In this document: positions 1 to 5,267 of the stretch, one piece after another | Numbering within the stretch: the first letter of the stretch is position 1 | How the letters are laid out: the number at the start of each line of letters is the position of its first letter | Assembly: GCA_021786655.1 (NCBI GenBank) | Contig: JAJYMU010000012.1 | Span: 1 to 5,267 of the forward strand | Length of the DNA stretch: 5,267 bases | Source: Bacteroidota bacterium | GTDB lineage: Bacteria > Bacteroidota > Ignavibacteria > Ignavibacteriales > Melioribacteraceae | Direction of reading: 5' to 3' | Translations under genes and position numbers: made by a program | The notes under the pieces: generated by a model | The model's input: only the letters and a program-made list of their open reading frames with translations | Told to the model about the DNA's origin: nothing | The model's database searches: none

Positions 1-969
1 TCCTTCGTAGGTCGCAACGGGTCCGATGATATCGTTAACCTTTGCTTTTGAGAGTAAGTCTCTTACCTGAGCCGGCAAACTTGCTAAAGAAACCGTGTCT
101 TTCGAATAAGGGCGTTCGGAATAAATCTCAATATATTTTTTGAATGAAGTGGTATCGCCTTCTAATTTCTTAACAACTTCTTCAAGATTTTTTTTGATGC
201 TTAATGAATCTCCCTGAGAAGCTTGGCGGCGGAACAGAACATATTTCAGTTTCCGCTGAGCTTCTATTTTGTAATCTTCAGGATGTTCGTCGTAATATTT
301 TTTCAGCTCGTCGTCGGATACTTTCACATCGTTATCAGAAATGCTGTTGGCATCAATCATAACGTAGTCAGCTTTCATCTTTATGTTCTGTTTGAAAAAG
401 TTATCTTTGGCTTCTTCATCGCTAACGGTAAGTGATGCCGTGAGATAATCCTGTAATTTTTGTTGAATAAGCTGCTGACGTATCTGTTCTTCAACCTGAA
501 TTACAATTTCTTTGTTGCGCGGGTCTCTCATCGCCTGTTCGTAAAGCTGGCGATTAAAATTTCCCGTTGAATCGGTAAATTGTTTTTTCAACTGTTCAGG
601 CGGATTTGGGCCAAGCAGCGCATTTCTGATTTCATCATCCGTAACGATTATTCCAAATTGCTTAACCTTCTTGTCAACTAACTTCTGTGTTACAAGCGCA
701 TCCCAAACCTGATCTCGGAAATAATCCATTTGAGATTCATCTATTGATTGTCCGCTCTGCTGCTCCTGGCTTTTTCGTGCTCTGTCAACTAGGTTGGAAT
801 ATTCTTGGTAAGTAACGTCTTCTCCGTCAATCGAACCCACGACTTGTTTCTGCTGATGGAAAAAATCTGTTAGTTTGGAATCCGAAAGGATCATAAACAA
901 TACAAAAATACCGCCGACAAGAAACATAAACCACGGGGCAAGACTTCTCATCTTGGCCATCATTGGCAT
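1..969 (-). CDS. Membrane-anchored SurA/PpiD-type peptidyl-prolyl isomerase (N-terminal part, cut by left edge)
   Basis: The frame encodes 323 residues and runs off the left edge, so the C-terminal part is missing. Seen: a short basic N-terminus (MAKMR), then one hydrophobic segment at about residues 10-29. There is no signal peptidase site, so the protein should be anchored in the inner membrane with its bulk in the periplasm, as in PpiD. Residues 43-60 (VVGSIDGEDVTYQEYSNL) match the start of the SurA N-terminal chaperone domain. Residues 84-118 continue it with DALVTQKLVDKKVKQFGI. A parvulin-type domain seems to begin at about 238 (RKLKYVLF) and reaches IIGPVATYEG at 314-323, where the family usually continues into a GYHII-like strand. 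The His usual in the first parvulin strand (ARHIL) appears to be Tyr here, so catalysis is doubtful; the E. coli PpiD parvulin domain is also inactive. The expected role is folding of envelope proteins. The start at 969 is chosen because an ideal GGAGGT lies 8 bases upstream; later in-frame ATGs at 963, 960 and 951 are less well spaced. The family is clear, the exact orthologue is not. Confidence 0.88.
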   Translation of the reverse strand, partial: MPMMAKMRSLAPWFMFLVGGIFVLFMILSDSKLTDFFHQQKQVVGSIDGEDVTYQEYSNLVDRARKSQEQQSGQSIDESQMDYFRDQVWDALVTQKLVDKKVKQFGIIVTDDEIRNALLGPNPPEQLKKQFTDSTGNFNRQLYEQAMRDPRNKEIVIQVEEQIRQQLIQQKLQDYLTASLTVSDEEAKDNFFKQNIKMKADYVMIDANSISDNDVKVSDDELKKYYDEHPEDYKIEAQRKLKYVLFRRQASQGDSLSIKKNLEEVVKKLEGDTTSFKKYIEIYSERPYSKDTVSLASLPAQVRDLLSKAKVNDIIGPVATYEG

Positions 970-977
970 AAAAAACG

Positions 978-983
978 ACCTCC
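978..983 (-). promoter_or_regulatory. Ribosome binding site of the PpiD-like gene
   Basis: Read on the minus strand this is GGAGGT, a full Shine-Dalgarno match, with 8 bases between it and the ATG at 969. It decides the start among four closely spaced in-frame ATG codons. Confidence 0.8.
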
Positions 984-1014
984 GCTTTAGAAATAATAGA
1001 AATTTTAGGCGCTA

Positions 1015-1043
1015 AATTTAGATACACCGCCTTTCAAATGCAA
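1015..1043 (-). promoter_or_regulatory. Candidate promoter for the PpiD-like gene
   Basis: On the minus strand, TTGCAT (1038-1043) and TAAATT (1015-1020) are separated by exactly 17 bases. The match to the sigma-70 consensus is 3/6 and 4/6. TAAATTTA also differs by one base from the Bacteroidetes -7 box TAnnTTTG. Transcription would begin near 1008 and give a leader of about 39 bases. The main support is that the divergent plus-strand promoter has the same layout. Without that resemblance the call would be weak in such AT-rich DNA. Confidence 0.35.
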
Positions 1044-1153
1044 TTTTAAGACGAATAATAAAACATGTGTTATACAGACGTGTTCCTACTATTTAGCAAT
1101 GAAACAAATTCTTTTATGGGTGGTAAGATTCAAAGAATTAACGAAAAATTCAT

Positions 1154-1182
1154 TTGGAATTGAAAACACAGGGGGCTAATTT
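1154..1182 (+). promoter_or_regulatory. Candidate promoter for the small membrane protein/symporter operon
   Basis: TTGGAA (1154-1159) and TAATTT (1177-1182) are separated by 17 bases. Transcription would begin near 1189, leaving a leader of about 20 bases that just holds the ribosome binding site at 1198. It shares the pattern TTGnAnTTGAAA, ten bases, then CTAA with the divergent candidate at 1015-1043. An alternative upstream site is an extended -10 at 1068-1076 (TGT followed by TATACA), which has no good -35 box. Confidence 0.35.
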
Positions 1183-1197
1183 GTGCAGAATTTTTTT

Positions 1198-1201
1198 GGA
1201 G
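1198..1201 (+). promoter_or_regulatory. Ribosome binding site of the small membrane protein gene
   Basis: GGAG with 7 bases to the ATG at 1209, following a run of seven T. This well-placed site is a main reason to treat the short 71-codon frame as a real gene. Confidence 0.75.
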
Positions 1202-1208
1202 ATCATAA

Positions 1209-1424
1209 ATGCCTCTGGATTTTTTTAACGTCTGGCTGTCTTACATCTATCTCTATGTAGGCGGCGGAATATTTTTTGTCGCCGGTATGATTCTCATCAG
1301 AAGGACAAAAGCTATAGATATGCGCCTCAAGCGCGATCGTTTCTGGTGGAAAATAATGTTGTGGGGCTTTGTTTACTACGCAATAATCCACTTAATTTTA
1401 ATCATCGCTGCACTTTACTGGTGA
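1209..1424 (+). CDS. Small two-helix membrane protein, putative symporter partner
   Basis: A 71-residue protein that I do not recognise as a named family. Seen: two hydrophobic helices at about 9-30 and 46-70, joined by a strongly basic loop (RRTKAIDMRLKRDR, 31-44). By the positive-inside rule the loop lies in the cytoplasm and both ends face outward. It has a good ribosome binding site, and its stop codon (1422-1424) lies one base before the symporter ATG at 1426, so the two are almost certainly co-transcribed and coupled. Known analogies are the small membrane proteins encoded just before other SSS transporters (YjcH/DUF485 before ActP, YhdT/DUF997 before PanF, DUF4212 proteins). No sequence similarity to those can be claimed by eye. 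Inference: an accessory subunit or assembly factor of the symporter. The frame being real is likely; the role is only suggested by position. Confidence 0.78.
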   Translation: MPLDFFNVWLSYIYLYVGGGIFFVAGMILIRRTKAIDMRLKRDRFWWKIMLWGFVYYAIIHLILIIAALYW

Positions 1425-1425
1425 G
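1420..1425 (+). promoter_or_regulatory. Ribosome binding site overlapping the stop of the small gene
   Basis: GGTGAG overlaps the TGG-TGA end of the upstream gene. It directly abuts the ATG at 1426, which is too close for normal use, but sits 6 bases before the in-frame ATG at 1432. The symporter may therefore start at residue 3 (MTQIHN...) and be translated by ribosomes finishing the small gene. Confidence 0.5.
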
Positions 1426-3546
1426 ATGAATATGACTCAAATTCATAATATAGGAACTGAACTTGATTGGGTGGTGCTGATAATTTACATGGTAGCTATG
1501 CTGCTCTTCGGCACTTACTTTGCAAAATACAACAAGGATACAAACGATTTTTTCTTCGGTGGAAGAAGATTCACGTGGTGGATAATTGCAATGTCGATTG
1601 TTGCAACCGGAATCAGCAGTCACAGTTTTGTTAAATATTCCGCTATGGGTTTTAAATACGGATTTTCATCATCGATGTCTTACATGAACGATTGGTTTTT
1701 TGTACCGTTCTTTCTCTTTGGCTGGCTTCCAATAATTGTCTATTCCAAAATTCGATCCATACCGGAATATTTCGAAAGAAGGTTTTCGCCATCGGCAAGA
1801 TTTTTTGTAACGATATTACAACTGATGTATCTGATCGGTTACGTTGGCATCGGTTTTCTTACGATGGGTAAAGCAATAATGCCGTTGATGCCAGAGCATC
1901 TTACCGTCTTTGGTTTCCAAATTCATATTACGTTGATGGGACTTATTTGGGTTACGGCAATTGTTGTCGGCAGCTACATAACATTCGGCGGACAGACGGC
2001 GGTAATTTTCACAGACCTTGTACAGGGCGCCATGCTTTTATTTGCCGGTCTTATGGTATTTATTGTTGGCGTTGCTTATGTAGGTGGATGGCACTCTTTC
2101 TGGAATCTCCTACCGGCATCGTGGAAACTTCCGTTCGCCGGATTTAACTCTCCTGCCGAGTTTAATTCCGTTGGTACATTTTGGGAAGATGCTATTGCCG
2201 GTTCCGTTGGTTTCTTGTTCATGAACATGGGTTTGATAATGCGGTTCATGGCAACAAAAAATGTTCATGAAGGAAGAAAGGCGGCAACGGTTAATATTCT
2301 TTTTATGCTTCCAATCTCGGCAATTGTTGTCGGCGGCGGCGGATGGGTTGCAAAAGCAATTTCTGTATTCAATCCAAATCTTATTCCTAAAGATGTGAAT
2401 CCGGACAGCATTTTTGTATTGGTTTCAAATATTATCACCGGTCCCGGAGTATTTGGATTTGTAATTGCAGCTATTGCTGCAGCATTGATGTCAACCGTCA
2501 GTACTTTACTAAACGCAACCGCAGCAATTTGGGTCAACGATGTTGATAAGCCGGTTAGAGTTTGGTTGAAAAAGATTAAGCGCGATGAGCCTGCGGATGA
2601 AAAGCGTGCAATGATGGTCGCTCGAATATCGACCGCCGCATTCACAGTTCTTGGCGTGCTGGCAGTTTATGCTTTCAGTTCATACCCAACTGTTTATCAA
2701 GCGCATGCATTTTTCCATGCAACACTTACTCCCCCATTGATGATCGCAATATTTTTCGGCGCATTCTGGAAAAAGTTTACTCCCGCCGGACTCATTTCAA
2801 CGGTTGTCGGCGGTGTTGCACTAATGTTATTGGGATTTAGATTCCCGCTCGAACTTATTCAGCCGATAGCGCACGGCACGCCTTACGATCCGATTCATCC
2901 TTTTACTTACATGGCTGCTTTGTATAACTTAATTGTTTGTACCGGCGTTGCGGTAATAGTCACTTTGCTTCAGAAACAATTGAAGCATATCGCATCAAGA
3001 ATCAAAAAGATTCCGAACCACAATGTTATAATGTATTCAATGGTGGTGTTCATTGTTGCTGTTCTCATAATCGACCTTCTGGACATCTTCTTCAAGATCA
3101 ATATTTCTCCTCTTGCCGGACTTGTGACCCTAACGATTTTTATGACAGTTTGCGTTGCGCTGGTAACAACTTTTTACGTTAAGTACGATGCAGAAGCGCA
3201 AACGATTGGGCTTACTGTTTGGTCTATTCATAAAGCTAAAGAATGGTTCAAAGGAAGCAAGCTGAACGAGCGAGAAGGTGAAAATGTAAAAGTTCACTAT
3301 AAAATTGTTGACGGTGAAGAAGACGTAATAAATTTTTCCAAAAAGGATATGCACAAGATGGCTGCAGAACCCGGCGACCTCGTTTACATTACCGATACAA
3401 GAAAATGGCTGGGCGGATTAAAATCTTGTCATTCTGTATTCGGCAAGCCGCACAACGAAGACGGTATCGTTTATTTCAGAAATCTGCATCTTGGCAAAGG
3501 TCTTTTTGTTGAAGGGAGATTATTGGAAGCTGAAAAAGAAATGTGA
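1426..3546 (+). CDS. SLC5/SSS-family sodium:solute symporter with C-terminal soluble domain
   Basis: A 706-residue inner-membrane transporter of the solute:sodium symporter family (vSGLT fold), expected to couple Na+ entry to uptake of an unknown solute. Seen: about 14-15 hydrophobic helices between residues 14 and 585; the family-typical TFGGQTAVIFTDLVQG at 186-201; RSIPEYFERRF at 110-120; and ALMSTVSTLLNA at 353-364. By remembered alignment to vSGLT, S356/T357 match the Na2-site serines S364/S365, and A60/I63 match A62/I65, so sodium coupling is probably intact. Residues 586-706 are hydrophilic and form an extra cytoplasmic domain containing PGDLVYITDTRKWLGGLKS (649-667). The family core is usually about 500-550 residues, so this tail is a real addition. 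The gene follows the small membrane protein gene by one base. The start may be 1426 or 1432; the latter has the better-spaced ribosome binding site. I see no frameshift or truncation. Family is certain, substrate is not. Confidence 0.95.
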   Translation: MNMTQIHNIGTELDWVVLIIYMVAMLLFGTYFAKYNKDTNDFFFGGRRFTWWIIAMSIVATGISSHSFVKYSAMGFKYGFSSSMSYMNDWFFVPFFLFGWLPIIVYSKIRSIPEYFERRFSPSARFFVTILQLMYLIGYVGIGFLTMGKAIMPLMPEHLTVFGFQIHITLMGLIWVTAIVVGSYITFGGQTAVIFTDLVQGAMLLFAGLMVFIVGVAYVGGWHSFWNLLPASWKLPFAGFNSPAEFNSVGTFWEDAIAGSVGFLFMNMGLIMRFMATKNVHEGRKAATVNILFMLPISAIVVGGGGWVAKAISVFNPNLIPKDVNPDSIFVLVSNIITGPGVFGFVIAAIAAALMSTVSTLLNATAAIWVNDVDKPVRVWLKKIKRDEPADEKRAMMVARISTAAFTVLGVLAVYAFSSYPTVYQAHAFFHATLTPPLMIAIFFGAFWKKFTPAGLISTVVGGVALMLLGFRFPLELIQPIAHGTPYDPIHPFTYMAALYNLIVCTGVAVIVTLLQKQLKHIASRIKKIPNHNVIMYSMVVFIVAVLIIDLLDIFFKINISPLAGLVTLTIFMTVCVALVTTFYVKYDAEAQTIGLTVWSIHKAKEWFKGSKLNEREGENVKVHYKIVDGEEDVINFSKKDMHKMAAEPGDLVYITDTRKWLGGLKSCHSVFGKPHNEDGIVYFRNLHLGKGLFVEGRLLEAEKEM

Positions 3547-3575
3547 TTTTTTAGGATTCAGAAATAAAAAGACAG

Positions 3576-3612
3576 AAAGAAGAAGGGCGGCATTTAGCTG
3601 CCCTTTTTCTTT
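3576..3612. terminator. Hairpin terminator between the convergent operons
   Basis: The core stem AAGGGCGGC (3583-3591) pairs with GCTGCCCTT (3597-3605) around the loop ATTTA. A/T-rich arms extend the pairing to 16 bp (3576-3591 with 3597-3612). On the plus strand the two non-Watson-Crick positions are G-U wobbles and TTTTTCTTT lies at the 3' side, so it should end symporter transcripts. On the minus strand the same positions become C-A mismatches, but a U-rich tail follows, so it probably also ends coaD transcripts, less efficiently. It overlaps the 3' end of coaD. Confidence 0.75.
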
Positions 3613-4088
3613 GGTGGAAATTTTTCATTAAGTTTTTTCAAAACTATTGGTGTAACAAATTCGGCAACGTTTCCGTGAAATTGTGCAAGGTTTCGGATGA
3701 TGGTAGAGTTCAAATAAGTATATCTTGCATGAGGCATAAGAAGTATCGTCGTAATGTCGCCGGCAAGTTTCCGGTTCATTAACGCCATCTGAAATTCATA
3801 TTCAAAATCACTTACGGCGCGCAATCCACGAATAATTCCAACAGCACCTACATTCTTCGCGTGATCAACGACCAGTCCGTCAAAAGAATCGACCCTAACT
3901 TTCTCGTATCCTTTCAAACTTTCCTTTAGCATTTCAACGCGCTCTTCAACGCTGAACAACGCCGTCTTACCGGGATTCTTTGCAACGGTAACAATAACCT
4001 CATCAAACAATTCAACAGCTCGGTCGATGATGTCGATGTGTCCTTTAGTTACAGGATCAAAAGTGCCGGGATAAATTACTTTTGCCAT
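3594..4088 (-). CDS. coaD: Pantetheine-phosphate adenylyltransferase (PPAT)
   Basis: A cytoplasmic enzyme of coenzyme A synthesis that joins 4'-phosphopantetheine with ATP to give dephospho-CoA and pyrophosphate. Its 164 residues match the usual 155-170. Seen: the nucleotidyltransferase motif GTFDPVTKGH at 8-17, with T9 and H17 as the expected ATP-contacting residues; IIRGLRAVSDFEYE at 85-98, the phosphopantetheine/ATP-binding segment with R87 and R90; and LNSTIIR at 126-132 in place of the usual ISSSLVK/ISSTxxR signature. The C-terminus is a basic tail (FPPKKKGS). The start at 4088 has AAGGA 7 bases upstream. It is the last gene of the minus-strand operon, 45 bases after rsmD; this pairing is common in bacteria. 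Its last three sense codons lie in the terminator stem and its stop codon in the loop. The enzyme is a hexamer in characterised species. I see no missing core residue. Confidence 0.96.
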   Translation of the reverse strand: MAKVIYPGTFDPVTKGHIDIIDRAVELFDEVIVTVAKNPGKTALFSVEERVEMLKESLKGYEKVRVDSFDGLVVDHAKNVGAVGIIRGLRAVSDFEYEFQMALMNRKLAGDITTILLMPHARYTYLNSTIIRNLAQFHGNVAEFVTPIVLKKLNEKFPPKKKGS

Positions 4089-4095
4089 AGCGTCA

Positions 4096-4100
4096 TCCTT
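4096..4100 (-). promoter_or_regulatory. Ribosome binding site of coaD
   Basis: AAGGA on the minus strand, 7 bases before the ATG at 4088, in the AT-rich 45-base gap after rsmD. The gap shows no separate terminator or clear promoter, so coaD is probably read from the upstream operon transcript. Confidence 0.7.
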
Positions 4101-4133
4101 TTAACAATAGAAAAATAATAGTTTGATTGTGAT

Positions 4134-4709
4134 TTACAAATCTTCACTGCTGGCAACTTCTTCTGAAGCATGAAAAAGATAAATTAAACTGTCGCCCAAT
4201 CTTTTCTGAGCCGTCTTTCCAAACGCCGCTTCATCTTCTTTTTGTGTTTGAATAGATCGTTCGACAAGCAGAATTCCGTCGCCGGTTAAAAAACCGTTAG
4301 TTAGAATATTCTGAACAACTTTATGAATATCATTCTTAAAAAAGGGCGGATCGGCAAGTATTAGGTTGTACCTCTCATGTTCGGACATTTTTGAAAATCG
4401 AACGGCTTCCATTCTAAAAATTTTGCATTCGTAGTCTGCGCTAAGTGAAGTGATATTCTCTTGAAGCATTTTTGAAACGTGAAAATCTTTTTCAACAAAA
4501 TGTACTTCGCCAGCACCGCGGCTGAGAGCTTCCAGACCTAACGAGCCGGAACCGGCATAAACATCGCAGACTTTTATTTCATCAAAATCTATTGAATGAA
4601 CCAGATAATTGAAAAGCGACTCTTTCACTTTGTCGGTTGTCGGTCTAACCAATTTTGAGTTTGGAAACTTTATTATCCGACCTTTGAATTTTCCGGCGAT
4701 GATTCTCAT
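4134..4709 (-). CDS. rsmD: 16S rRNA (guanine(966)-N(2))-methyltransferase
   Basis: A cytoplasmic SAM-dependent Rossmann-fold enzyme that methylates N2 of G966 (E. coli numbering) of 16S rRNA. Its 191 residues match the family. Seen: MRIIAGKFKGR at the N-terminus and RPTTDKVKESLF at 22-33, the family hallmark; SAM-binding motif I DVYAGSGSLGLEALSRGA at 49-66; the acidic strand end FVEKD at 71-75; and the catalytic DPPF at 120-123 of the N-methyltransferase type. The closing strand RLGDSLIYLF (170-179) is followed by a short acidic tail. The ATG at 4709 overlaps the TAA of the upstream PilM-like gene by one base (TAATG). No Shine-Dalgarno sequence is visible upstream (AT-rich GAATTATTTA), so translation probably depends on coupling to the upstream gene. 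The next gene is coaD. Confidence 0.95.
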   Translation of the reverse strand: MRIIAGKFKGRIIKFPNSKLVRPTTDKVKESLFNYLVHSIDFDEIKVCDVYAGSGSLGLEALSRGAGEVHFVEKDFHVSKMLQENITSLSADYECKIFRMEAVRFSKMSEHERYNLILADPPFFKNDIHKVVQNILTNGFLTGDGILLVERSIQTQKEDEAAFGKTAQKRLGDSLIYLFHASEEVASSEDL

Positions 4710-5267
4710 TAAATAATTCTAATGGCTATGCCCGCGGCGGCGGCAAACGAATTGAATTTATATTTATAGAAATGATTTTCCAGAACGCTTTGCTCAACTT
4801 TAAGATGTTCGAACGGATTTGTTTTCTTAAGCGGCAATCCAAAAAGATTCTTCAGCTTGTTCTCAAACTCATCGGTTAAATCCTGTCCATACAGCAAAAT
4901 GCGGCTGAAGTCCTTCAAGCTCAGATTAAAATCCTCCAGCGTTTTAACCGAGCGGGTCAATTCATCAAAAAGATTTTGCGAGTTCGAGTCGAGAATCTTA
5001 AAGTAAAACGGCGAGGACCGGTCGATTGCGGCTATAGAAGAATAATTTTGATCGATGTAAAGACTGAGGGCAAGTTCATCACTCGCAACAGTTTTATCCA
5101 GGTAGAGAAATGCGTTTGAAGCAAGATGAACATTATCGACGTATTTCAGTTCCAAATTATTCTGCACGCAAAAAATATTTATAGTCTTTACCAGAGATTT
5201 TTCAATTGCTAGAACAATCGCTTTCTTTTCCGGTCTGATGCGGCTTTTATCAATCTCGATGTGCTGG
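4709..5267 (-). CDS. PilM-like / DUF3822-like actin-fold protein (C-terminal part, cut by right edge)
   Basis: The frame is open to the right edge, giving at least 185 residues. The GTG at 5167 is not a convincing start, because the homologous pattern begins before it and no ribosome binding site is seen. Read from the edge: KKAIVLAIEKSLVKTINIFCVQNNLELKYVDNVHLASNAFL resembles the PilM segment where a strand is followed by a 'GL.....D...A' pattern. Next come a second strand pair (ALSLYIDQNYSSIAAIDRSSPFYFKI), then ILLYGQDLTDEFENKLKNLFGLPL, then NPFEHL, and finally AAAAGIAIRII, close to the PilM ending GLALR. PilM is the cytoplasmic actin-like protein of type IV pilus assembly. The glycine-rich nucleotide loop expected after ILLSG is GQD here, so ATP binding is uncertain. 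In Bacteroidetes the gene before rsmD often encodes DUF3822, also thought to have an actin-like fold, and this may be its counterpart. No pilus genes are visible in this window, so a pilus role is not shown. Confidence 0.65.
   Translation of the reverse strand, partial: QHIEIDKSRIRPEKKAIVLAIEKSLVKTINIFCVQNNLELKYVDNVHLASNAFLYLDKTVASDELALSLYIDQNYSSIAAIDRSSPFYFKILDSNSQNLFDELTRSVKTLEDFNLSLKDFSRILLYGQDLTDEFENKLKNLFGLPLKKTNPFEHLKVEQSVLENHFYKYKFNSFAAAAGIAIRII

Noticed and set aside
223..435. 70-residue hydrophobic open frame on the plus strand
   Set aside because: It lies opposite the PpiD-like gene, which has clear domain matches and a perfect ribosome binding site. The hydrophobic translation comes from reading antisense to a lysine- and glutamate-rich sequence.
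827..1027. 66-residue open frame on the minus strand overlapping the PpiD-like start
   Set aside because: It overlaps the PpiD-like coding region in another frame on the same strand, and its start falls within the candidate promoter region.
1061..1082. ACATGTGT...ACGTGT repeat near 1064-1082
   Set aside because: The two halves match imperfectly as direct repeats and do not form a convincing palindrome; likely chance.
1083..1197. Possible riboswitch or small RNA in the leader before the small membrane protein
   Set aside because: No conserved riboswitch core, stable stem set or terminator/antiterminator pair can be seen. The best candidate promoter lies inside this stretch and would leave only a 20-base leader.
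2265..2645. 126-residue open frame on the minus strand inside the symporter
   Set aside because: It is antisense to conserved transmembrane helices of the symporter. It has no recognisable motif and no ribosome binding site.
4709..5167. A 152-residue protein starting at GTG 5167
   Set aside because: The same frame stays open to the right edge, and the PilM-like pattern (KKAIVLAIEKSLVKTINIF) starts before the GTG. No ribosome binding site precedes it, so this is an internal codon of a longer gene.

Overview
The window looks like ordinary chromosome from a Gram-negative bacterium of moderate-to-low GC, most likely in the Bacteroidota/Chlorobiota/Ignavibacteriota group. This placement is an inference from three things: the style of the proteins, the rsmD-coaD pairing behind an actin-fold protein (Bacteroidetes often carry a DUF3822 actin-fold gene at the same position), and the strong but simple ribosome binding sites. 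No mobile element, CRISPR array, tRNA or rRNA is visible. About 92% of the window is coding.

Layout. (1) Bases 1-969, minus strand: the N-terminal 323 residues of a membrane-anchored SurA/PpiD-type peptidyl-prolyl isomerase and chaperone, cut by the left edge. (2) Bases 970-1208: a 239-bp divergent intergenic region. It holds two candidate promoters, one facing each way, with strikingly similar sequence and geometry. (3) Bases 1209-3546, plus strand: a two-gene operon. A 71-residue, two-helix membrane protein is followed after a single base by a 706-residue SLC5-type sodium:solute symporter with an additional C-terminal soluble domain. (4) Around 3576-3612: a hairpin terminator between two convergent operons. 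The last codons and the stop codon of coaD lie inside it. (5) Bases 3594-5267, minus strand: an operon read as pilM-like (cut by the right edge), then rsmD, then coaD. The first two genes overlap by one base.

How the genes fit together. The small membrane protein and the symporter are very probably translationally coupled and may form a two-component transporter, as known SSS transporters do with small partners (ActP/YjcH and PanF/YhdT are the analogies). The substrate cannot be read from the sequence. The minus-strand operon pairs housekeeping functions (16S rRNA m2G966 methylation and coenzyme A synthesis) with a degenerate actin-fold protein of unknown role. The most interesting points are the small membrane partner, the symporter's C-terminal domain, the degenerate PilM-like protein, and the terminator that doubles as the 3' end of coaD.
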